From positions 65,368-105,383 of the forward strand of contig CACRSC010000073.1 in NCBI GenBank assembly GCA_902651635.1: a stretch of 40,016 nt of DNA, read 5' to 3'. Positions 1 through 10,144 of the stretch are shown here, piece after piece. The translations under genes and the position numbers were made by a program. Source of the DNA: Mastigamoeba balamuthi. Its lineage: Eukaryota; Evosea; Mastigamoebida; Mastigamoebidae. Position 1 is the stretch's first letter, and each line of letters starts with the position of its first letter. The notes below the pieces were generated by a model that searched no databases, had not been told where the DNA came from, and saw nothing but the letters and a program-made list of their open reading frames with translations.

Positions 1-969
1 CCCATCAGCGTGGGCGACGCCCTCTGACACGGCCGGATGTCTCCGTGTGTCAGGACCGAGTTCGTGATGAGGCCGCTGCCCGAGAAGGCGCCGCCCAAGA
101 GGAGGGTGCCGAGCGAGGGCGAGATGTCGCCCGGGGCCCGCAAGCTCACGCGGCTGTTCCAGACGTTCCTCTTCGACATGTTCAACACGGCCTTCGAGCA
201 CGCGGTCCGCAGCCTCGAGCCCCTGCTCGTCCCCTACATCATCGAGCGCCAGCCCGCGCGCGCAGCCTCTCCGTACGGGACACGCCGCCGCGACGCCGCT
301 GCGCCACTGAGCTGAGTCCCTTCACCAGGGCGGGGGGGCCGATCGAGGCGGTGCTCAGCGCAGCGCTGCAGGACCTCAGGACGGCCCGGGTGTGCGACGC
401 CGTCTGCCTACAGTTCTTCTCGCAGGTCGTGAGCTACATCAACACGATCCTGCTCAACACGCTGCTCAAGAGCTCGCACCACTGTGAGGGGCCCCGTCCC
501 GCCCCCTCGTTCTCTCGTTGCCCTCCCGCACCCGCTCATAGCCCCCCCCGGGGCGCAGGCACGTGCGGGACGGGCATTCAGGTGAAGCTGGCGATCAGCA
601 GGATCGAGGAGTGGCTGCAGCGCGAGCCCGCGATCGCGCCCGCGAGGTTCAGGCTCGAGCAGATCCGCGAGGCGGCGAACTTCCTCGTCATGGACAAGGC
701 GTTCCTGCAGGACGAGGCCGCGACGCACGCGGCCATGAACAAGCTCTCGCCGGGCCAGATCTACACGCTGGCCAAGAGCTTCCACTCGGACGAGTGCGGC
801 GCGCACGCACACGAGCGTCTGGCTGACACGGCCCGCCTGGGCTGGGCGGTGCAGGTACGCGCGCAAGATGGACGACGCGCTGCTGAGGGCCGCGCGGACG
901 CGAGTGGTGGGCGAGGTGGACGTGGACTGCCTGTGCGAGGACCCCAAGGCGTTCATCGACCTCAGCTGA
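1..969 (+). CDS. DIL-domain protein (myosin V-type cargo-binding tail), 3' part
   Basis: Partial gene, cut by the window edge. Four exons can be chained with consistent phase: about 54-272, 329-483, 559-793 and 855-969 (TGA). Introns are 273-328, 484-558 and 794-854; a first one is probably 10-53. All have GT-AG ends. The protein matches the dilute domain: a helical segment with FQTFLFDMFNTAFEHAVRSL, then QFFSQVVSYINTILLNTLL, then ISRIEEWLQ and the late LSPGQIYTLAKSF motif. This order is that of the globular tail of class V myosins, which binds cargo and vesicle adaptors. The motor and coiled coil, if present, lie upstream of the window, so this could also be a motor-less DIL protein such as an afadin-like or fungal DIL protein. 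Family call is confident; the full architecture cannot be known here. Confidence 0.85.
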
Positions 970-1290
970 GGAAGCCCCTCAGGCGCGGTGCATCACAGCG
1001 CACACGGCAGGCACTCCCTCCCGTTGACTACCTATCCCCCTACCTCTTCCCCGACGCGGCAGCAACCCCCCCACCCCAACAAGAGGATACGTGTAACTCC
1101 CGGCCCACCCTCGCTGCGCTCCCACTCGCTTTGCTCTGTGTACTCTTTGGTGCCGTGGGGGGGGCGCCGTCGTGGAATCCCGCGGGATCCCAGAGAATCC
1201 GCGCTATCGGAGCCCCACAATCAATTAAGCCCGCGACCACCCAACCCGCGACCAGCGCAAGGAACGCAAGGAACGCAAGGAAACTCCCAT
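970..1290. other. intergenic, nothing recognised
   Basis: C-rich spacer between the DIL gene and the homeobox gene. It holds a direct triplet of the 9-mer GGAACGCAA-like unit near 1258-1282 (AAGGAACGC repeated) just before the first candidate ATG at 1291. No TATA box or RNA gene was recognised. Confidence 0.5.
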
Positions 1291-3673
1291 ATGGCCAGCC
1301 AGGACGCCGCAGGAGGCAACCCACCGCCCGCGGAGCACGTGCGGGGACCCCTCCCCCTCGAGCCGCGCGTCCCTGGTGGCCCGCACGCGGAAATCAAATG
1401 ACTTTTCGTTGGGCCAAATGGCGCCATCGGGGGGCACGCGGGCCGCGGGCGTCGCGCAGGGGTGGGTGATGGTGACGGACGCGAGGGACGTGTGGCTCGA
1501 CGTGGGCGAGGGCGGCAGGTCGTTCGCAGCGGCCCGCATGGTCGCGGCCGGCGGGGCGGCGGGGGCGGAGCGCAGAGTGGCCGTCGGCGACCCAGTCAAG
1601 GCCAGCACGCCGCTCGGGCTGGTCCACGCCACCGTCCTCAACATCCACGAGCGGTGCGACACCGCGCCCCCGGGCCCCCGGGCCCCGTGCCCACTTCCGC
1701 GGGAGTTTCCTGGGCCACCCCCCAATTCGAATTCAATTGAAAAGTCGAATTCAATAAACCCCAATTTCTGAATTTCCTTTTCCCCCCTCCCCGCGCTCCC
1801 AAAATGCGGGCGGCGGCCACAGGGAGCTCGAGGTGGTCCACTTCAAGAGCTCCGGCGAGACGCTGAGGGTGGCCGTCGCGCCCCGCGACGTCGCGGAGCT
1901 CTGCGAGCGGACCGCGGAGGAGCACCGGGGGTTCGCCGAGTGGGTCAAGAGCACCAACGTAATCCCGTGCGGACCACCCACCAGCCAAGCACCCCATGGC
2001 ATGGGGGGCACGCGACCGACCCAGTGATCCCCGCGCTGCGGCCCGCAGCTACTTCGTCCTGGACTGGGAGAGGCTCTCGGACGAGCAGCGGGACGCGTGG
2101 AGAGCCGAGGTGAGAGCGCTGGAGAACGGGGTGCACGTGGCGCCCTCGCCCTCGCGGACCCCGCAGCTGCACGCGCTCTCTGTCGCGCCCTCGGAGCCCG
2201 GGGCACTCGCCGAGCGCGGCCCCTCGCTGTCCCCTGTCCCTGCCGTCGGGCCCGGCGAGCGCGCCGACGCCGACGCCACCGAGTCCGAGTCGGAGACGGG
2301 GGCGATGGCGCTCTCGGGCCTGCGGGCCAAGCGCGAGCGCGCGCCCGACAGCCCGGCTGCCCCGGCATCCCCAGCGGCCCCGGCATCCCCTGTAACGCCC
2401 CAGAGACCCGTGAGAGCCGCAGAGCCCTGAGCGCGCGCTTGCATTGGCACCGCAGGAGGCGAAGAGGAGGCGGCAGACGCTGCCCGAGGAGGCCAAGGCG
2501 CGGCTTCTGGCGTTCGTCACGTCGGCGCAGGGCAGGGCGCGGCCAGACGCCGAGACGAAGAAGCGGCTGTCGAGCGAGACGGGACTGACGGTCGGGCAGG
2601 TCGAGACGTGGCTGGGGCACTACAGGAGCCGCCGCAGGACCTACACGCCGACACCCGCGCCCAGGGACGAGACCTCGGGGTCGGAGCTCGACGACAACGA
2701 CGACGACGGCGGCGGTGAGGGCGGCGCGGACGCGGGCAGCGAGGACGACGCGCAGGGCTCCGAGTACGACGGGGCCGCAGACGAGTCGAGGGCGAGCAAC
2801 AGGCTGCGCTCGGAGGCGGCGATGAAGCTCGGCCGGTGGCTCGAGGAGACCAAGAACCTCTACCCGACCCGCGAGGAGAAGGAGAAGCTCGCGCAGGACT
2901 CGGGCCTCATCAGGAGCCAGGTGCAGGCGTGGCTCGAGCGCCAGCGGGTACGCCAGCGCCCCAATAGTCCCGGCCTGGTGACCCGCAGCTGACGGGGCGC
3001 ACCGCTGCCTGGCCGAGCAGAAGAAGGTGAAGAGAGGCAAGAGGGACGCGAGAAGGTCTGCGGCGATGGAGGGGCTGAGCATGAGGAAGAACAGGCTGCT
3101 GCCCGAGGCGGCCAAGAGCGCCATGCGGCAGTGGGTGAGGGAGCACCAGACGGCGACGCCCGACGAGAGGGCCGTCATGAAGCTGGCCGAGGAGACGCAC
3201 CTCACGCAGATGCAGGTCTCCACGTGGTTCCGCCACTTCCGCTCGAGGGTGCGCTGCGCGCTGGGGGTGCCCGAGGGAGGGGTCGCCTGAGTGCCCCGTG
3301 GGACCGCAGAACGGGGACCGCTGGAGGGCGAGCTCCGCGGGGCAGATGCAGGAGAGCAGCTCGGACGAGACGAGCGACGCAGAGGAGTCCTCCCCCGAGC
3401 CCACCGAGCAGAGCTCGCCCCCGGGGGCCGCGAGCACCGAAGAGGTGAGGCTCGGCGTGTATCCGGAAGACTCAGCAGCGCTCGGTGCAGTGCCTCGTGG
3501 CCGCGGCCAAGAAGGTGGACGAGGCTGCGGAACTCATACCCGAATCGCCCAGGGCGGCGCCAGCCGAGGCGGACGGGGTGGCCCTGCGGCGACTGCAGAC
3601 GGCCAGGGACAGGCTGCTGCTGAAGCTCGCCATGTACGAGGCCAAGCAGCGCTCGGAGGAGCGCCGCCCCTGA
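1291..3673 (+). CDS. triple TALE-like homeodomain protein
   Basis: Eight exons give about 609 residues: 1291-1368, 1460-1653, 1823-1966, 2049-2391, 2456-2947, 3021-3266, 3310-3444 and 3476-3673. All phases agree; the first intron (donor GTCCCT) and the start are least sure, and ATG 1469 is an alternative. The N-terminal 250 residues are unrecognised. Homeodomain-like units sit at about residues 255-315, 368-417 and 437-495. Unit 2 carries the TALE helix 1-2 loop NLYPTREEKEKLAQDSGL. Units end in helix-3 cores QVETWLGHYRSR, QVQAWLERQR and QVSTWFRHFRSR, so Trp48 and Arg53 are kept but Asn51 is His, Arg and His. An acidic Asp/Glu/Gly linker separates units 1 and 2, and an acidic Ser/Glu stretch follows unit 3. 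Probably a nuclear DNA-binding regulator with altered specificity, or a protein-interaction derivative. The last intron is only about 31 nt. Confidence 0.8.
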
Positions 3674-3941
3674 GTCTGCGCCGCGAGCGACTGTACAGAG
3701 GCGAACAGAGAGCCTTTGATTCGCCGACTCGACACTGGTTTCGTCGAGATTGTGGGGATGTGGATGGGAGTGGGGTGGCCGCAGTAGCCAAATGCAAGCC
3801 CACTATAAATCAATGTCTCCTTTTGTAGCGACCGTTCACAAAATTATCCGGGATGTTGATTCACCCTGGCGTCACGCAAATCCTGTGCTTTTGGTACCGG
3901 CTGAAACCTGAAGCATGAGAAGCCGTGCTCCTGCTCGACTG

Positions 3942-4771
3942 ATGACGGTGAAGGCACTCCTCTGGACTTGCGCTCTTGTGGGCGTTGCGTCTGCGTGCGT
4001 TGTGCCGTCCCGTGCACTCTCTCACACTGGGCACACCTGCTGGCGCGCCTGCGCAGGAGTCTCGGCGCATCGGACAGGCGCAACGGGGCGTGCACCTGCC
4101 AGCGCGACTTCGACGCGTGCACAGCGGGACGCAACAAGAGCCTCTGCGACTGCATTCACGAGGGGCAGACCTGCGCGTTCGAGCACGCGCACCGCCCGCA
4201 GGACCCCGAGAACTGCCTGAGCTTCACCTTCGCCATGCAGAACCGCTGCGACGGCGTCTCCACGCCCTGCCTGCTGGTGCGCGGCAACTGCACGAACAAG
4301 CCGCACTGCTACGACCAGAGCCTGTTCTGCCTGGCGGGTCTCTCGTCCTGCGGCACATTTTCGCCGTACTCCGTCTGCCTCTGTGTGCAGCAGGCCGCCG
4401 ACTGCATGCACACCCACAACTGCAGCGAGTACGCCCCCGCCGTCTGTATCGCCTCGCTCAAGGCGGGCACCGGGTGCAACCCCGACTGCTCGGCCCCGAG
4501 GACCCCTGCCCAGTGCGCCAGCGACTACGACGCCTGCATCGCCGGGGGCTCGTTGGCGTGCACGTGCGCCCAGAGGCTGTCGAGGTGCCTCCAGAGGACT
4601 GACAGCCTCGACGGAAACGAGGCGCTGGCCAGGGCCTGCTCTGCTGCGCCTGCTGGCCCCAGCTGCTATGTGACGGGCTGCACCCCACACGACACCCAGG
4701 GCTCGGGGGCTGCAAAGCTGGAGGGAGCACTGCTGCTGGCGATGGTGACGCTCGGCTTGATGACGCTCTAG
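3942..4771 (+). CDS. secreted Cys-rich protein, probably GPI-anchored
   Basis: Two exons, 3942-3994 and 4057-4771, joined across a 62-nt GT-AG intron, give 255 residues. The upstream in-frame ATG at 3915 would add nine. The start chosen gives a clean signal peptide, MTVKALLWTCALVGVASA. The splice falls exactly at the predicted cleavage site. The mature part has about 30 cysteines in irregular CxC and CxxxxxxC patterns, with several NxT/S sites. The C-terminus has a small-residue stretch (GSGAA) followed by the hydrophobic tail GALLLAMVTLGLMTL with no basic anchor after it, as in GPI signals. It resembles protist surface Cys-rich proteins in style, but I recognise no named family. Likely extracellular or cell-surface. 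Confidence 0.75.
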
Positions 4772-5745
4772 TCTGCGCCACCTCGCTTTCCAACCGACGC
4801 ACTAAATGAGTCGTCAATAAGCTCTGCCCTCTGCCCTCTTGCCCCCCCCCCTGTCTCAGGCAAAACCCGAGCAATCGGTTGGCTTCCACAACTGAATTAA
4901 GCAGATTGTCCCAGTTCCTGCAGTGTCTCGTGTCGTCTCCCCCAACGCCTGAGGTCCCACAGAAGTCGCCCTTGGAGCAGGAGAGCACCTTGCCGTCCCG
5001 GGGCCCTCGCCCTCAACAAAGAAGCCACTACCACTGCCAGGGGATTGGGAAGCCCCGGCTGCCAGACAACCTGAAGGCTCGTCGACGAGCACCGCAAGGA
5101 GGAGGCCGAGAAGCCCTACGCGCCTCTTGTTCCTGACGGCTGCGAGTGTTAGTCGGAGGGGCGGGGCACAAATCGGCCGCTTCTACACCCCGGAAATTTC
5201 TCTCCGCCTAACACGGGTAGGTACTTATAGGCTGTGAATGCAGGGCATGCGACCCCTCGACAGAGCCAAGAACCAGAAGGCTTTCATCCTCCTCCGACCG
5301 TGCAGGCTCCCCCGTAACATTGTCCACCTGCTGAGGGGCGCGGACAGCCCCACTCTCAGATTCCTCCCCCAAAACTCAGCACCCCAAGCTGGAAAACAAC
5401 ACGAATCAAACGGGGGGCGTGTCCGCAGTCATCTGCTCCAAGGGGCTTTGCTTTGATTCAACTGGTGCTGAGTGTGTCCGCCTTCGCCCCCCCCCCCCCC
5501 TCTTTTCCGTACATAAGACACGCCGTAGTGCGAAAAGACCCAGGGCAAAAATGATGGCAGGAAGGCCATAAATTCCCACAACCAGGTATGAGCTCACCGG
5601 CCGTTGTACTTCAGAAAAAAGCTGAACGGGGCCGATGTGGGGGTGGAGGCCGAGCGCCAATCGGTTCCCTGAACGACACAAATCCGTCACACGTCACCTT
5701 TATCCGGAAACCACAACACAAGTTGACCCCAGTGCGCCACAGGCC
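4772..5745. other. intergenic, nothing recognised
   Basis: About 970 bp between the Cys-rich gene and the FG-GAP receptor gene. It contains a pure C run at about 5488-5501 and mixed sequence with short open frames lacking any recognisable domain. The 5' UTR and promoter of the receptor gene must lie here, but no clear TATA box is visible. Confidence 0.5.
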
Positions 5746-8700
5746 ATGGATCGGCAGTTAGCTCTCGTCCTGCTGTGCACTGCCGTTGTGCAGGGCAGCT
5801 ACTCCAAGGAAGCCACGTGGCCCAAGCCCCAGCGCCTGGACAACATTACCCACAGCGGCAACGGCTACCTGCTGCTGCCAGGCAACGACACGTCACCCGG
5901 CGCCATCTACGACGCTGCGACCTCGGCACCTGCTGGCGACGTCGACGGCGACCGCGTGCCCGACATCGTCCTCGCTGGCCACGGCGCCATCCACGTGCTC
6001 CTCGGCCCCGTCTCCCGGCACACGCTCCTCGCCTCCAGCGTCGACGACGGCACCGCCCACCGCATCGTCGCGCCCCTCTGCACCGACGCGGTCCACGTCA
6101 GCGTCGGCTCCGCCGGAGACCTCAACGGCGACGGCCTCGGCGACGTCGTGGTCGTCTGCGGAGGCTCCGAGGGGTACGTGCTGTTCGGGCGCAGTCGCAC
6201 GGCGGCGTGGCCCCGCGACACGTCATCCCTCGGGCGCTCCACGTCGTCGCTCGTGCTCGCCGGTGCGGGGGCGAGCGCGGTGGGCATCGGGGACGTGAAC
6301 GGAGACAACTGCACCGACCTCGCTGTGGTTCTCGCCTACAGGTCTGTCGCTGTCCTCTACGGCCGCCGTCTGCTCCCGTGGCCTGACGTCATTGACGTCA
6401 CGGCGGCCCTTCCGTTTGGCGGCTTTGTTGTCAGAAATGCCAGTGTTGTGAGAGGCGCCGGTGATGTGAACCACGATGGCGTTGGGGACGTTGTGTTTGG
6501 AGACCCGGAGGCGTCTCCTTGCTGCAGGCATCACGCTGGCACAGCCTTCCTGGTGTTTGGCCGCACATCGTTCCCGGCCGTGCTCGAACTCGACAGGGAT
6601 AGTGGTGTCACGGCAATCGAGGGAGCTGCTTCAGATGACAAGGCTGGCGTGGAGGTGGCTGGGGTGGGCGACCTCAACGGTGACTCGATTGAAGACCTTG
6701 TTGTGGGTATATCTCCCACCAGAGTGCATCCAGACGCCAGGTTCTTAGTTATCTTTGGTGGCAAGTCAGCATCGTGGCCTCATTCCATTGCCATTGGCAA
6801 CCTCTCCATGGCTCTCGCCGCGGGTGTGCGCACAACACTAATAACGATGTGGGAGAGACTCGGAGGAGATACGCCGTCCGTGCACAGAGCCAATTCTGCT
6901 GGTGACATCAATGGTGATGGAATCGGAGACGCTGTTGTGTGCAGTCTTGTGTTGCACGAATACTCGGCATGTACGGTTTTCCTTGGAATTCCAGGAGAAT
7001 GGCCTCCCAGAGCAACATCCAGGTATGGGGCACTGTTTAATACTTCAATTGCGCTTGAGAGCCCTCGGTCTACATCAATGCTGGGAATGACAGTTGGAAC
7101 ACTTGGCGACATTGATGGCGATGGTATGGATGACCTTCTTGTCGGAGCACCGAGAAGCACAGGCGATCAACCCTTTGAACGCAAGGGGTGCACCTACATA
7201 ATGCGGGGAAGCAAGAATATTGCCAATCCAAGGCCACTATCCGTCTTTATGGACCACATTGAGTTTGGTCAGGAAGGTTACATTCTCGAGAGCTGGAGCA
7301 CTCCAAACACTGGCTCCTCCGTTCAGGGTCTAGGGGACATAAATGACGACGGACTTCCAGATTTTGCAGTAAGTGCTGCCGGTGCCGGTCGTGTGTACCT
7401 GCGACTTGGTCAAAAGGGATCCTTCCCGATTGTGTCCGCTGTCAGTGAGAACGCTGTGTTTCTAGAGAGCAGAGAGAAATGGAGCAATTTCGGATCCTCG
7501 ATGTCGAGCGCGGGAGATATAAATGGTGACAAAGTTCCGGACTTTGTTGTAGGTGCGCCACAGGCAGCTGGCGGTCTGGGCAGAGCATTCGTGGTGTTTG
7601 GTCGCAGTGACTTCTGGAAACCTGGAACTTCAGTGTTTGTGGAGAACATGAGCAAATCTGAGGGTTTCACTATTGTTGGGGAACCCGAGTGGATTGGATG
7701 TGGGCACGACGTTTGCAGTGCTGGAGATGTAAATAATGATGGACTCGATGACTTCGTTGTCAGTGCGGTGCACACCATAGGAGCACAGAGTTCCATTTTT
7801 CATCTTCGCGCCTATGTTGTGTTTGGCAGGTCGGAATGGCCTTCAGTTCTTCACCTGTCTGATCTGAAGGGGAAGTACGGATTTGCTGTGGAGGACATAA
7901 TGACAATATCTTCATCGTTTGCCATGAGCTCTGCTGGTGACATCAATGGAGATGGCATTCTTGACTTCGCATTTTGCTCTGGCCAGTTATCTGATGATGA
8001 CACTTATTTAATGGCTTACGTTGTATTCGGCAAGGAACTGTGGGACTCCAGATTTAGTGTTCGTTCAATCAACGGACACAATGGCTTCAAGATCGCGTTC
8101 TTTGGAACCGGTTCACGAAGATCTGTTGATGTCACGCTCGGACCAGTTGGAGACGTGAATGGTGATGGATACGGGGATATTGTAGTTGGCCACTTGGGCA
8201 ACACTGCCATTGTGTTTGGTCATGGTGGAAGGTGGCCAGAGGAGTTCGAACCCGATGACAGATATTTCTTTTCTGGGAGCAATGGTGCAATTACTGCTCT
8301 GGACATTAATGGCGATAGTGTCTCTGATATCATTCGTCTTGCTGGAAGGTTTGGATCTGATGTCGAGATTGTGTTTGGCCGCAGAAGCACTTGGCCACTC
8401 TGGGGCATGTACGACTTGGACAGAGGAATTGGAGGCTTCAAGCTGAAAATGGATTGGATGGGCTGTGGTTCGCTGTCATGGATCGGGGATATCAATGGCG
8501 ACTCCGTGAATGACCTTTCCATTGGAACCCCAGACACAAATTCCGGAGCTGGAAGTGTATGGATATTTCTTGGATCATACGAACCCCAGGTGGGGCAGAG
8601 AATTTCGAACACATCTGTCTTCCATAACGCCACTGCTGGGTTGAGGTATGTCTTTAAGGTGCCACAAGCAGCTTTTGTTCCGAATGGACAGGAATTGGTG

Positions 8701-9375
8701 TTGAAGGCTTCGATTTGGCAGAATGAGCAGTGGCTCAGATTCGATCCAGAAACCCACATTTTCTCTGGAACGCCTTCACGCGACTCTGCTGGTCACATAA
8801 CGGATGTTAAATTGCATGCTACAAACCAAAGGGGAATTCATATCTCGCAATCATTCGACATTTACGTGGTCAAACTGCCTAGAAGCAATCTCACAATCGA
8901 TCTCGGCCTTAACTATCCATTTGTTTGGTTTGATGAAAAGAACAGTTTCACCCCTTTATCTCCTATCACAATATCATCCTCTGCACATACTGTGTGCGTG
9001 AAGGTCACAGCAGATGTGAGGAAGCTATACTCCCGAGATACTAGCCCAGAGGCAACCTTCAATGATGAGTATCCCACGCGGATTGTCAATGGCACTGTCT
9101 CAGGAGTAAACGTGTTGCTATCATCATTGGTATTTGAGCACTGGCCAACTGCAAGGACCATCAACTTCACTCTTGATGTCTCTGATAGCCTTGATAGTGA
9201 GTTGAGAGTCAGCTTCAGGGCCGAGAGGAATGCCGAAAGCAAAGGTGATGGTGTCAACTACTTGGGATGGTGGATTGGAATTGGTGTGGCATGTGGCGTG
9301 GGAATTGTGCTACTCATTGTAGCTGTTCTAATTCTCAAGAGAAGATACACACGCAGGTCAACCCTTCTCCAGTAG
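5746..9375 (+). CDS. integrin-alpha-like receptor: 14 FG-GAP repeats, CADG domain, one TM
   Basis: Intronless frame of 1,209 residues from ATG 5746. The frame is open upstream to 5635, but only this start gives an N-terminal signal peptide (MDRQLALVLLCTAVVQG). Residues about 65-920 hold 14 FG-GAP units, each with a calcium loop of the DxNGDGxxD type (for example DLNGDGLGD, DINGDGIGD, DVNGDGYGD) and following FGR-type turns. Fourteen units would suit two seven-bladed propellers in tandem. Residues about 958-1045 look like a dystroglycan/cadherin-like CADG (He_PIG) domain, with LRFDPETHIFSGTPS. A transmembrane helix at about 1172-1196 is followed by a short basic tail (LKRRYTRRSTLLQ) with no signalling motif. 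Probably a calcium-dependent adhesion or recognition receptor. Unlike its neighbours it has no intron, and GC3 falls sharply after about 6400. Confidence 0.88.
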   Translation: MDRQLALVLLCTAVVQGSYSKEATWPKPQRLDNITHSGNGYLLLPGNDTSPGAIYDAATSAPAGDVDGDRVPDIVLAGHGAIHVLLGPVSRHTLLASSVDDGTAHRIVAPLCTDAVHVSVGSAGDLNGDGLGDVVVVCGGSEGYVLFGRSRTAAWPRDTSSLGRSTSSLVLAGAGASAVGIGDVNGDNCTDLAVVLAYRSVAVLYGRRLLPWPDVIDVTAALPFGGFVVRNASVVRGAGDVNHDGVGDVVFGDPEASPCCRHHAGTAFLVFGRTSFPAVLELDRDSGVTAIEGAASDDKAGVEVAGVGDLNGDSIEDLVVGISPTRVHPDARFLVIFGGKSASWPHSIAIGNLSMALAAGVRTTLITMWERLGGDTPSVHRANSAGDINGDGIGDAVVCSLVLHEYSACTVFLGIPGEWPPRATSRYGALFNTSIALESPRSTSMLGMTVGTLGDIDGDGMDDLLVGAPRSTGDQPFERKGCTYIMRGSKNIANPRPLSVFMDHIEFGQEGYILESWSTPNTGSSVQGLGDINDDGLPDFAVSAAGAGRVYLRLGQKGSFPIVSAVSENAVFLESREKWSNFGSSMSSAGDINGDKVPDFVVGAPQAAGGLGRAFVVFGRSDFWKPGTSVFVENMSKSEGFTIVGEPEWIGCGHDVCSAGDVNNDGLDDFVVSAVHTIGAQSSIFHLRAYVVFGRSEWPSVLHLSDLKGKYGFAVEDIMTISSSFAMSSAGDINGDGILDFAFCSGQLSDDDTYLMAYVVFGKELWDSRFSVRSINGHNGFKIAFFGTGSRRSVDVTLGPVGDVNGDGYGDIVVGHLGNTAIVFGHGGRWPEEFEPDDRYFFSGSNGAITALDINGDSVSDIIRLAGRFGSDVEIVFGRRSTWPLWGMYDLDRGIGGFKLKMDWMGCGSLSWIGDINGDSVNDLSIGTPDTNSGAGSVWIFLGSYEPQVGQRISNTSVFHNATAGLRYVFKVPQAAFVPNGQELVLKASIWQNEQWLRFDPETHIFSGTPSRDSAGHITDVKLHATNQRGIHISQSFDIYVVKLPRSNLTIDLGLNYPFVWFDEKNSFTPLSPITISSSAHTVCVKVTADVRKLYSRDTSPEATFNDEYPTRIVNGTVSGVNVLLSSLVFEHWPTARTINFTLDVSDSLDSELRVSFRAERNAESKGDGVNYLGWWIGIGVACGVGIVLLIVAVLILKRRYTRRSTLLQ

Positions 9376-10144
9376 TGGTCTTCAACTACTGGAGGACACC
9401 TGGTGCTCCTCTTCTTACAAGTCTACCGACGAAAGCAAGCCCCACGAGAAGAAATAAAGAACGATGCTATCACACTCCCAAATAACAGTTTTTCTTCTTT
9501 CAGTCGTTCACAGCTGTGCGATGAAATTACTTACTCTCGCTGCACAATCACTTGTTCTGAAGCTTCCTCTCACTACTTTTTGTCGACTTCAATGAGGTAC
9601 CAGCGTTGCTGCACGCGCATTGGCCGCTCGAGCTCCATCAGGCATCTCGACTGAAGGGAGTGCACACAGAAGACAGAGACTGCTGACGCTTTCAAGGGCA
9701 TTGAAAATACAGAAAAAGACTGGGATTATTTAAGAATCACAGATGTTCAAAGAGGACTTCATCTCATCCCACCCAGCCCGTGACCACCTGTGGCGTCCCA
9801 AGCGCAACCTTTGGGTACTAGTGGAGCCTACAACAGCATTCGTAGCCGGTATTTATCACGACATGATTGAGTTGGAGGAAAAAGAGAGAAGAGGGACAGG
9901 TGAAGGCCTGTGGGCCATTGACCGCCTTGAGTAAGTCACCGAGTGTACCGAGAGGTGATTCACAGCTGTGTGCAGATTTTATTATGATAGGCAAGAGTCC
10001 GCGGACGAATGCCGGATATTTCATCGCATACATTTGTATTAATAGCTCCCCACGGCGAAATGGTCCGAACATTGCTGCTCTCCGCCTTGGCTACCGCGCC
10101 TCATCCCCTCTCCCCTCGCCCAGGACCCTGCCACCCACCGCAAG
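9376..10144. other. intergenic, nothing recognised
   Basis: About 770 bp between the receptor gene and the RhoGEF/RhoGAP gene, with lower GC than the flanking exons. One short frame at 9743-9934 has an ordinary composition but no recognisable motif and no supporting context, so it is not called. Confidence 0.5.

Noticed and set aside
45-1469. 474-codon plus-strand frame
   Set aside because: It runs through three introns and the spacer; only parts of it coincide with true DIL exons.
1751-3223. 490-codon open frame on the minus strand
   Set aside because: It lies antisense to the homeobox exons; composition is Arg/Ala/Leu-rich as expected for the reverse of a GC-rich coding strand, and it shows no domain.
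5635-5745. Upstream extension of the FG-GAP receptor frame
   Set aside because: The added 37 residues are hydrophilic and would bury the signal peptide that begins at ATG 5746.
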